DNA from: Minisyncoccus sp041650175
GTDB taxonomy: Bacteria > Patescibacteriota > Minisyncoccia > Minisyncoccales > Minisyncoccaceae
Assembly (NCBI GenBank): GCA_041650175.1
Contig: JBAZLS010000031.1
Coordinates: 1-5,364 of the forward strand
Length of the DNA stretch: 5,364 bases
Reading direction: 5' to 3'
Below are positions 1-5,340 of this stretch, in pieces; the stretch's first letter is position 1; each line of letters starts with the position of its first letter. The notes below the pieces were generated by a model, which did not search any database, was not told where the DNA came from, and was given only the letters and a program-made list of their open reading frames with translations. Both the position numbers and the translations under genes were made by a program.

Positions 1-1
1 T

Positions 2-82
2 TATCTAACCCCAAATGAGTACTTAGAAAAGCTAAAAACTACCAATACTGCGACTAGAGATGTCATTAATTTACAAACTTAA
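2..82 (+). CDS. Probable DDE transposase / integrase-core protein, C-terminal end only (partial)
   Basis: An open frame enters from the left edge and runs 26 codons to a TAA at 80-82. The residues include LTPNEYLEKL near the start and end in RDVINLQT. A 'TPxEYL' segment followed by a short basic/polar tail resembles the C-terminal end of integrase-core (rve-type) transposases such as the IS481/IS3 groups, where it follows the catalytic DDE domain. None of the catalytic residues lie inside the window, so the family call rests on this short tail alone. The gene converges on the kinase gene with 22 nt between the two stop codons. It could instead be the end of an unrelated gene. Confidence 0.45.
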   Translation, partial: YLTPNEYLEKLKTTNTATRDVINLQT

Positions 83-104
83 TGTGTATCATATGTATCT
101 GAAC

Positions 105-2294
105 CTAGACATTGTTTTTATAAATAGGAATAGTAAAACTGAAGGTGCTTCCTTTGTTTTCTCCTTCACTTTTAAAGTAAATTTCTCCTCCATTTCCTTC
201 TATTATCTTTTTACTGATATAAAGTCCTAGTCCTGAACCATCGGGATGTATATTTGGCGCTTTGTCTCCTCTTGAGAATTTTTGAAACATTTTTTCTTGG
301 TCTTTTTTTGATATTCCACATCCAGTGTCTTTTATATTTATTATAAGGTAGTCTTTTTTTAGACCATAAAATAGTTCAATAGTTCCCTTGTTTGTATATG
401 AGATTGCATTTTCTAGCAAGTTGGATAATGCACGAGTAGTTTTTTCTAGGTCACACCAGACTGGCGGAATTTTAAAATTTGGTTTTTTGATTATCAATTC
501 TAATTTTTTTTCTTTGATATATTCTATTTTTTCTTTTATTATACTTTCAACAGCTTCTTCAATATTTACTTTTACTGGTTTTATTTCCATTTTTTCACCT
601 TCTAGTTTATAGGCATCACAATAATCTGCAACAGTATTGATTATTCTATATAATCCTGCTTCTATGATTGGGAGAGCTTTTTCTGGTTTATAGTCGCCAT
701 CTTTCATCATTGAAAGATATCCTCTTATTATTGATAAGGGGGTATTTAATTGATGGCTGACAACTCGCAAAAAATCTGATTTCATATCAAGCAGTTCCTC
801 GAGATATTTATTTTTTTGCTTTATGTCTTTTGTTTGTTCGTTTACTTTCTCTTTGAGTATTTTTCCAAATTCTTTAATTTGTTTGTATTGGCGAGCATTT
901 TCTATTGCGATGCTCGCTTGCATTGAAAGAACAGTTAGAAGATCCAAATCTTCTTTTGTGTAAGGATCTTTTGATTGTTTTGAGCCGAGGATAATTATTC
1001 CAATGAGTTTTTTATTTGCTATTAGAGGTAAGCATAGGGTTGCTTTTATGCTTTCCATATATTCATAAAATCCATACAACACCTTCTTTTCTTTTGCGTA
1101 TTTAGAATCTCTTGCAAATATTTCTAATTCGTCAATAACGAGTATTTTTTGATTTTTTATCAAATAATTAATCAGTTGTTTATTTTTAAAAACATTTATT
1201 TCGTTGTTTTTTTTAATTTCGTTTATTTTAAATAATTGATAGCTCACTGGTAAAGATTTTGTGTTTATTAAAAAAATGTTTACCTTATCAATCTTCATTG
1301 TATCCTTAATGGTAGTTACTATTAATTTAATAATCACATTCAAATCAATATGGTTGGTTAATTTTTCGGTAAGGTCATTTATAGTTTTTTGGTAGTTGTA
1401 GAGCGTGGTGAATAGATACTTATTAGCAAAGTTTTTTATAATTTTATTGGCGTTGTAAAATGCAAGAACAAATAAGGGGGCAACAATTAGTCCAAATGAG
1501 TATGAGCCAAGAGTGAAAACACCTCCAAAGAAACTATTATAAAACCAAATCAGGAAGTAAAAAAAACTGTATGCAAAAATTGAAATTATAATATAGATAA
1601 ATATCTTGCGAGCCATAATCAGGATATCCATAAGGCGATATTTGATCATTGCATAGAATAAGATAAATACATAAAGAGAAATAATAATATTTCCAACTGG
1701 CGGAATCGGGATATTGTACCAAAGAAAAAAGTTTGTTATCCCTCCAATAAATCCAACGATGGTTCCTATTATTATATATTGTATTTGGTAGTGTTTTAGC
1801 CCGCTAGTCTGGGAATAATTTTTTAGTAGTTGTATGAGGCCATATCCGAATAATCCAATGTATGAAAATATGAGATAGATAGTGTAAAGCGGTCCTGCTT
1901 TTGGCCAAAATTTGAAAGAAAGAATTGGTTCAACGTCTTTTATAAAAGAAGAAGAGAAAGAAAAAATTAAAAAAAAGACAGTTAGTGAATATCCGAATAA
2001 CAAGATCAAGATAGATTTTTTATTCTTTAATCCAAGAAATGAAAAAACCCAATGGAGATAAAAAATTGGAATAAACGTTGAGCCTATGGAAAGCATTTTG
2101 GTATAAAAAATAGCCGATGAGTAGTCATTTGATATCTGCCATAAAAAATAAAATATAGACCAAAAAAATATCGCAAAACTTAATAAGACGAAAGTAGTAT
2201 TTATGATATTTTTTCTATTCTTAAAAAACACAAAACCTCCAAGCGTTAAGCTGGTTATTGCATTGATTAGTGCTGATATAGCGTAAAAATCCAT
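105..2294 (-). CDS. Membrane sensor histidine kinase: 7TM-type sensor, GAF, HisKA, HATPase_c
   Basis: This 729-residue kinase would sense a signal at or in the membrane, autophosphorylate a histidine and pass the phosphate to a response regulator. Hydrophobic segments lie near residues 3-23, 33-54, 65-88, 94-117, 134-157, 172-193 and 201-221, matching the HisKA_7TM sensor type, including an IPIPPVGN stretch at 195-202. Two further segments follow near 230-252 and 259-281. A GAF-like domain covers about 310-465, and a charged coiled coil about 465-505. The phosphoacceptor is His514 in SHQLNTPLS. The ATP-binding domain has its N box at Asn625/Asn629, G1 at 656-660 (DTGCG), F box at Phe673 and G2 at 686-690 (GSGLG), so it should be active. 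The His is followed by Gln rather than Glu/Asp. The ATG lies 2 nt after the methyltransferase stop, implying translational coupling. The C-terminus looks complete. No response regulator gene is visible, and the ligand is unknown. Confidence 0.93.
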   Translation of the reverse strand: MDFYAISALINAITSLTLGGFVFFKNRKNIINTTFVLLSFAIFFWSIFYFLWQISNDYSSAIFYTKMLSIGSTFIPIFYLHWVFSFLGLKNKKSILILLFGYSLTVFFLIFSFSSSFIKDVEPILSFKFWPKAGPLYTIYLIFSYIGLFGYGLIQLLKNYSQTSGLKHYQIQYIIIGTIVGFIGGITNFFLWYNIPIPPVGNIIISLYVFILFYAMIKYRLMDILIMARKIFIYIIISIFAYSFFYFLIWFYNSFFGGVFTLGSYSFGLIVAPLFVLAFYNANKIIKNFANKYLFTTLYNYQKTINDLTEKLTNHIDLNVIIKLIVTTIKDTMKIDKVNIFLINTKSLPVSYQLFKINEIKKNNEINVFKNKQLINYLIKNQKILVIDELEIFARDSKYAKEKKVLYGFYEYMESIKATLCLPLIANKKLIGIIILGSKQSKDPYTKEDLDLLTVLSMQASIAIENARQYKQIKEFGKILKEKVNEQTKDIKQKNKYLEELLDMKSDFLRVVSHQLNTPLSIIRGYLSMMKDGDYKPEKALPIIEAGLYRIINTVADYCDAYKLEGEKMEIKPVKVNIEEAVESIIKEKIEYIKEKKLELIIKKPNFKIPPVWCDLEKTTRALSNLLENAISYTNKGTIELFYGLKKDYLIINIKDTGCGISKKDQEKMFQKFSRGDKAPNIHPDGSGLGLYISKKIIEGNGGEIYFKSEGENKGSTFSFTIPIYKNNV

Positions 2295-2296
2295 TT

Positions 2297-3259
2297 TTAT
2301 TTCTTAGCGATTAAGATGCCGTGTATTTTTAGCGGTTCATAAATAATCCTTTGATTTGCAAACCCTGCTTTTATTGATATTTCTATCAAATCTTTCGGTT
2401 TGCGGTATACCATTGGCCAGTTTATAACCCAAGTCAAGAAGTATTGTTCTGGATTATTGTTTATATTGCAGGTAATAAAATACCCGTTTGGGTTTAATGA
2501 TTTTTTGATTTTTTCTGCTAATTTTATTGCATCTTCTTGTTTGAGATAATCAACAAATCCTATCATTTCAATTATATCTGGCTTGAATTTGTCCGTGATT
2601 TCAATAATAGAATAGATACTATTCTTTTTTGTTTCTATATTTTCCAGCAAGTCATATTGTTTTGCTAACCCTTTTGCACGATTAAGAGCTTCTTCGTCTA
2701 TATCCACTAGAAGCGCTTTGATTTTTATTCCTTTGGGTTTGAGTTCTGCCATTATTTCAATCAATACTTCGGCTGATCCGCATGCTAAAGAAACAATTTT
2801 GATTTCTTTTTCTTTTATACTTAATATAATGTTGCGTAATTCTTCTTTTACTAATTTTCGGCGATTTCGAAGAGCTTGGCAATTAAGTCCGTTCCAATAA
2901 TATTCGTCTACTAAATTTCCGATATTTTTTGTATGTGGAAATGGATGATTGTAAACAATATCTAATGCTTTCCATGATGCTGCGTATTCTTTTACTTTTC
3001 TAGATGATTTGCCTATGCCATCAAAGAAAAAAGTATTAATGTTAGGGCCTGATAATCTGAGGATTTTATAGATGGATTTTTTGATCATCACATAAATAAT
3101 CAATAACCACATTAGTGGTAGCATTATTAGATAAGGCCATCTGTTGGTCTCAAATTTTTTTGATCTTATTTGTTTGCTTGCTGAGGGTACTATTACTTCA
3201 TTTTCTATCGTTTTCAGGTTTTTAGCGATTTCTGTTTTAATTAAACGACTCGTTTGCAT
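2297..3259 (-). CDS. Membrane-anchored class I SAM-dependent methyltransferase, substrate unknown
   Basis: The product is 320 residues. A basic, polar N-terminal tail (1-40) precedes one hydrophobic segment at about 41-60 flanked by lysines, so the catalytic part is probably cytoplasmic and tethered to the inner face of the membrane. A Rossmann-fold methyltransferase domain occupies about 115-320. Motif I is IVSLACGSAEV (155-165), the acidic loop is LLVDIDEEAL (183-192, Asp186/Asp188, expected to contact SAM ribose), a motif-IV-like stretch is DIIEMIGFVDYL (228-239), and a late strand GYFITCNIN lies at 259-267. The conserved-looking block with NGLNCQALRNRR before motif I resembles the poorly characterised Methyltransf_20-like group and the 3-hydroxy-fatty-acid methylesterase-synthase (PhcB) type, but I cannot separate these by eye. 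It is the first gene of an operon with the sensor kinase, which suggests a role in signalling or in modifying a lipid or small molecule. The ATG has no Shine-Dalgarno and sits about 20 nt from the predicted transcription start. Confidence 0.85.
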   Translation of the reverse strand: MQTSRLIKTEIAKNLKTIENEVIVPSASKQIRSKKFETNRWPYLIMLPLMWLLIIYVMIKKSIYKILRLSGPNINTFFFDGIGKSSRKVKEYAASWKALDIVYNHPFPHTKNIGNLVDEYYWNGLNCQALRNRRKLVKEELRNIILSIKEKEIKIVSLACGSAEVLIEIMAELKPKGIKIKALLVDIDEEALNRAKGLAKQYDLLENIETKKNSIYSIIEITDKFKPDIIEMIGFVDYLKQEDAIKLAEKIKKSLNPNGYFITCNINNNPEQYFLTWVINWPMVYRKPKDLIEISIKAGFANQRIIYEPLKIHGILIAKK

Positions 3260-3286
3260 ATTTAATTTGTAAATTATATTGTGTCC

Positions 3287-3314
3287 ATTATAGCATTTAG
3301 CTTTTGTTTGTAAA
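3287..3314 (-). promoter_or_regulatory. Sigma-70-type promoter for the methyltransferase-kinase operon
   Basis: On the minus strand, TTTACA (3309-3314, 5 of 6 to the -35 consensus) is followed after 16 nt by TATAAT (3287-3292, perfect -10), which is preceded by TGC, an extended -10. Transcription should begin near 3280, leaving a leader of about 20 nt. A second TATAAT at 3273-3278 could give an almost leaderless message but lacks a clear -35. Confidence 0.75.
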
Positions 3315-3367
3315 ATGTTGAGAAAGATTTTTGTAAAACTATATTAGGAAGAATAAATTATTTGTAT

Positions 3368-3394
3368 AAAAAAAGAGTAAATGTTTATTTACTC
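3368..3394 (-). terminator. Rho-independent terminator of the cysteine-rich gene
   Basis: A perfect 8-bp stem (GAGTAAAT at 3387-3394 paired with ATTTACTC at 3375-3382, minus-strand reading) closes a 4-nt loop and is followed by seven T residues (3368-3374). The first base of the stem overlaps the TGA stop codon at 3393-3395. It separates this gene from the methyltransferase operon downstream. Confidence 0.88.
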
Positions 3395-3650
3395 ATATTA
3401 TTTGTACTTGTAATACATTGCCAATACTTGATACTGATATCTGTCTCATGTCGATATCTTTTCCACAAGGCATATTATCAATACTTATAGTTCCGTTGGA
3501 ATTTGGCCTGCATTTGCGATAATCGCAGGCTCTGCAATTAATCGTTTCACAGTGCTTTCCTCTGTTTTTTGGTTGACAACAGGGGTAATAAAGGCAACCT
3601 CTGAAACTTGATTCTATTTTGCATTTCCCTAAAAATTCTGGTTTTGTCAA
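3393..3650 (-). CDS. Small nine-cysteine protein of unknown function
   Basis: I do not recognise this 85-residue protein. It carries cysteines at 10, 19, 24, 25, 34, 39, 42, 47 and 62, giving spacings C-x4-CC, C-x4-C-x2-C-x4-C, with His33 next to Cys34. Such density suggests a structural zinc site or an iron-sulfur cluster; there is no signal peptide, so disulfides outside the cell are less likely. The last 30 residues contain short alternating hydrophobic stretches (TISI, RQISVSS, VLQVQII) typical of beta strands and only one cysteine. The start is TTG (3648-3650), chosen because a perfect AGGAGG lies 7 nt upstream and no ATG is nearby. It lies 62 nt downstream of dinB with no strong terminator between, so the two may be co-transcribed, and it ends in its own terminator. 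The ribosome-binding site and the stop-terminator arrangement make it a real gene. Confidence 0.8.
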   Translation of the reverse strand: MTKPEFLGKCKIESSFRGCLYYPCCQPKNRGKHCETINCRACDYRKCRPNSNGTISIDNMPCGKDIDMRQISVSSIGNVLQVQII

Positions 3651-3657
3651 ATTAATT

Positions 3658-3663
3658 CCTCCT
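3658..3663 (-). promoter_or_regulatory. Perfect Shine-Dalgarno that fixes a TTG start
   Basis: Minus-strand AGGAGG sits 7 nt before the TTG at 3648-3650. It is the only textbook ribosome-binding site in the window and decides the start of the cysteine-rich protein. Confidence 0.85.
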
Positions 3664-3674
3664 AATTTAAAGGA

Positions 3675-3708
3675 ACAAAATTACAGTTGCATAATATTTA
3701 AATTTTGT
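3675..3708 (-). repeat. AT-rich inverted repeat between dinB and the cysteine-rich gene
   Basis: ACAAAATT (3675-3682) and AATTTTGT (3701-3708) are perfect 8-base complements across an 18-nt loop. In the message this would form a weak hairpin just before the Shine-Dalgarno. It has no proper U-tract, so it is a poor terminator. It may be chance in AT-rich DNA. Confidence 0.3.
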
Positions 3709-3712
3709 AAAG

Positions 3713-4804
3713 TTATTTTTTTGAAAATTTTTCTAATCTTACTCCTATTAATCTAATTGATTTTAATTTTGGATTTTTTCTTTTATCTAAAAAAGGAAGC
3801 AATAGTTTAAACGCTTCTAGTTTCATTTTTTTAATATCTGTTTTTTCGAATTTATTTTTTAAGGTTTTAGTGGAAGATATGGTTGTAAAATCTGATAATC
3901 TAATTGTTATGGTAATATTTTTAAAGCTAGAAAATTCGCTGATTTTGAATTTATTGAATATTTCTTCACAATGAGTTAAAAATTTTTCTGATATACTTAA
4001 GATGTTAAAAATATTTTCTTCAAATGTTGCTTGTCCTCCGATAGATTTTACTTCCCTATCTTCGGTAACCAAAGAATCGTTTATCCCCCTTGCTTTATCG
4101 TAGATATCTTTTCCTGTTTTTTCGTGAAGCATTGTTTTTAATTCTTCTTCTGAAAATTTTTTAATGTCTTTTATTGTATATATATTTTTTTGATTTAAGA
4201 TGTTAGCAGTTTTTGGCCCTATTCCAGGTATCTTTCTAATAGAGAGAGGCTCTAAGAATTTTTCATTATTTTTTGGATTAACAACTAATAACCCATCTGG
4301 CTTGTTTATTCCTGCTGCAATTTTAGCAATAAGTTTATTTGAGGCAAGGCCAATTGAGCAAGTAATTTTTTCTGTCTCTTTTATTTCTTTTTTGATTTTC
4401 TTACAGACATTTTCTGCTTCCTTTATCGTTTTTCCAGTAAGGTCAAAATAAAATTCGTCGATACTTCCCTGTTCTACAATATGTGAATGTTTTTTAATTA
4501 TGTTTAAAATATTTTTTGAACTTTTTTCATACATTGGCATATTCGGAATCAAGAAAATTACTTCTTCCTTTCCTTGTTTTTTTGCTAACTGCGATAGTTC
4601 CCAAGCTTGTGAAATCGGTAGCGCGGAATGAATACCATATTCTCTTGCTTTATAATTTGCTGTCGAGATGACTCCTCTTCCTTTTCCGTTTTTTGGATCA
4701 GAACCAACCGCAAGCGGCTTGTTCTTGAAGCGTGGGGTTGCCCTTTCTTCAAGAGAAGCGAAGAAGGCATCCATATCTAAATGTCCTATGTAATTTTTTG
4801 TCAT
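3713..4804 (-). CDS. dinB: DNA polymerase IV (Y-family translesion polymerase)
   Basis: This 363-residue, error-prone, low-processivity polymerase copies past damaged bases. The N-terminal catalytic part has HLDMDAFFASLEE (8-20), with metal-binding Asp10 and the probable steric-gate Phe15. The second acidic motif is GSIDEFYFDLTG (113-124; Asp116/Glu117). The palm/fingers segment YKAREYGIHSALPISQAW (51-68) is also typical. A helix-hairpin-helix in the thumb is at about 189-203 (IRKIPGIGPKTANIL), and the little-finger domain begins near VKSIGGQATFEENI (252-265). Length matches the family. The ATG at 4802-4804 is chosen because the conserved first beta strand begins four residues later; the frame stays open to 4972, but that extension is not family-like and overlaps csp. 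There is no Shine-Dalgarno. The protein ends a few residues after the last little-finger strand (LIGVRLEKF) with no evident C-terminal clamp-binding motif. No LexA-like box is visible upstream. Confidence 0.96.
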   Translation of the reverse strand: MTKNYIGHLDMDAFFASLEERATPRFKNKPLAVGSDPKNGKGRGVISTANYKAREYGIHSALPISQAWELSQLAKKQGKEEVIFLIPNMPMYEKSSKNILNIIKKHSHIVEQGSIDEFYFDLTGKTIKEAENVCKKIKKEIKETEKITCSIGLASNKLIAKIAAGINKPDGLLVVNPKNNEKFLEPLSIRKIPGIGPKTANILNQKNIYTIKDIKKFSEEELKTMLHEKTGKDIYDKARGINDSLVTEDREVKSIGGQATFEENIFNILSISEKFLTHCEEIFNKFKISEFSSFKNITITIRLSDFTTISSTKTLKNKFEKTDIKKMKLEAFKLLLPFLDKRKNPKLKSIRLIGVRLEKFSKK

Positions 4805-4822
4805 TTTTGTAGATAATCTAAA

Positions 4823-4828
4823 ATTATA
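4823..4828 (-). promoter_or_regulatory. Candidate -10 element for dinB
   Basis: Minus-strand TATAAT lies 18 nt before the dinB ATG, giving a leader of about 12 nt if used. No convincing -35 or extended -10 accompanies it, so the call is tentative. Because csp ends in a strong terminator, dinB needs its own promoter. Confidence 0.4.
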
Positions 4829-4863
4829 ATAGCAAATAAAAATTAAAATGGCTAAGTTAAAAT

Positions 4864-4893
4864 AAAAAAAACAGACTCTTTCGAGTCTGTTTT
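4864..4893 (-). terminator. Rho-independent terminator of the cold-shock gene
   Basis: The minus-strand RNA forms ACAGACTC-GAAA-GAGTCTGT, a perfect 8-bp stem (4871-4878 with 4883-4890) that extends by three A-T pairs. It is capped by a GAAA (GNRA) tetraloop and followed by a run of seven T residues (4864-4870). It lies just past the stop codon at 4902-4904. Confidence 0.93.
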
Positions 4894-4901
4894 CTGAATG
4901 A

Positions 4902-5099
4902 CTATGCGCGACTAATATTTGTTGCGTTTGGTCCTTTTGGAGATTCTCCTTTTTCAAAGGATACTCTATCACCTACTTTCAATTCTTCGTAGCTTACGCC
5001 TTGAAGTTCGTTGCTGTGAAAAAATAAATCTTTTTCTTCGCCATCAACTGTGATGAATCCAAATCCTTTATCAGTAAGGGTTTTGATTGTTCCTTCCAT
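4902..5099 (-). CDS. Cold-shock domain protein (CspA family)
   Basis: This 65-residue protein is a single cold-shock (OB-fold) domain that binds single-stranded RNA and DNA and acts as an RNA chaperone in the cytoplasm. RNP1 is KGFGFI (11-16) and RNP2 is DLFFHSN (24-30), both intact. The end, GPNATNIS, matches the usual last beta strand. The tryptophan that often lies in the first strand of CspA proteins is absent (Ile5-Lys6-Thr7 there). The ATG at 5097-5099 gives exactly the family's length and has no Shine-Dalgarno. The gene is a single unit with its own promoter, a long leader and a strong terminator. The promoter faces away from the IS30-like element immediately upstream. Confidence 0.96.
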   Translation of the reverse strand: MEGTIKTLTDKGFGFITVDGEEKDLFFHSNELQGVSYEELKVGDRVSFEKGESPKGPNATNISRA

Positions 5100-5193
5100 G
5101 ATTTTGTGATTTTAATTTTTAATGTTTTAAGGTTTTACCCTAAAGTTTAGCTTCTTGATAAATTCGACTAGATTTTGATTAAGTAACTATCTT
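5100..5193 (-). promoter_or_regulatory. Long 5' leader of the cold-shock gene
   Basis: From the predicted start near 5193 to the ATG is about 94 nt, much longer than the leaders predicted for the neighbouring genes. It is A/U-rich before the ATG. A modest hairpin is possible between TTTAGG (5139-5144) and CCTTAAA (5126-5132), minus-strand reading, with one bulge. Long structured leaders are typical of cspA-type genes, where they control translation by temperature. No E. coli-type cold box is evident. Confidence 0.45.
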
Positions 5194-5199
5194 AGGGAG

Positions 5200-5228
5200 A
5201 TAATAGCACCTATTGATAGATTGGTCAA
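5200..5228 (-). promoter_or_regulatory. Sigma-70-type promoter for the cold-shock gene
   Basis: Minus-strand TTGACC (5223-5228) and TATTAT (5200-5205) are each 5 of 6 to consensus, with the ideal 17-nt spacer, and TGC precedes the -10 as an extended element. The -35 ends about 10 nt from the presumed IS30 end. Confidence 0.78.
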
Positions 5229-5238
5229 TTTAATTAGG

Positions 5239-5268
5239 GTGCATTCTGCTCCGAAGTGCAACATTCTG
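5239..5268 (+). repeat. Imperfect direct repeat at the IS end
   Basis: GTGCATTCTG (5239-5248) recurs 17 nt on as GTGCAACATTCTG (5256-5268), differing by a 3-nt insertion. TGCATTC (5240-5246) can also pair with GAAGTGCA (5253-5260) with one bulge. These are candidates for terminal-repeat or transposase-binding sites. Confidence 0.5.
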
Positions 5269-5278
5269 AAAACACAAA

Positions 5279-5340
5279 AGGACATCTCTTTGTGGTATAG
5301 TATTTTTAGCAATAAAAATAAATCACAAACAAGATGTCCT
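5279..5340 (+). repeat. Inverted repeat enclosing the transposase promoter and start codon
   Basis: AGGACATCT (5279-5287) is perfectly complementary to AGATGTCCT (5332-5340), and TTTGTG (5289-5294) to CACAAA (5324-5329). This gives a 9-bp plus 6-bp stem with a small internal loop and a 29-nt terminal loop. The right arm contains the ATG at 5334-5336. Read-through RNA from outside would sequester the start codon; RNA begun inside the loop would not. Confidence 0.75.
5293..5301 (+). promoter_or_regulatory. Extended -10 promoter of the IS30-like transposase
   Basis: TGG followed by TATAGT (5296-5301, 5 of 6 to TATAAT) forms an extended -10. The -35 region near 5273-5278 is weak. Transcription would start near 5308, inside the loop of the inverted repeat and 26 nt before the ATG. 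Confidence 0.5.

Noticed and set aside
83..104. Near-palindrome around CATATG as a terminator for the kinase or transposase gene.
   Set aside because: The arms are short and imperfect and no T-run follows on either strand.
388..612. A plus-strand open frame of 74 codons.
   Set aside because: It is antisense to the catalytic domain of the kinase, has no ribosome-binding site, and reflects the AT-rich composition.
1537..1722. A second minus-strand frame inside the kinase gene.
   Set aside because: It lies out of frame over the membrane segments, whose coding evidence in the main frame is strong.
2718..2900. A plus-strand open frame antisense to the methyltransferase motif region.
   Set aside because: It is a shadow of the conserved SAM-binding segment, without independent signals.
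3664..3712. Separate promoter for the cysteine-rich gene (TATTAT at 3691-3696).
   Set aside because: No -35 of acceptable quality lies 16-18 nt upstream; co-transcription with dinB is equally likely.
4200..4451. A plus-strand open frame antisense to dinB.
   Set aside because: It mirrors the conserved palm/thumb coding sequence and shows no start signals.
4585..4770. An out-of-frame minus-strand open frame within dinB.
   Set aside because: It overlaps the catalytic N-terminal coding region of DinB, and its peptide resembles nothing known.
4805..4863. Possible LexA/SOS operator in front of dinB.
   Set aside because: Neither a CTGT-N8-ACAG nor a GAAC-N4-GTTC pattern is present in the intergenic stretch.
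4805..4972. A 56-codon N-terminal extension of dinB starting at 4972.
   Set aside because: The added residues do not look like Pol IV, overlap the csp gene in another frame and cross its terminator; the conserved DinB start fits the ATG at 4802-4804.
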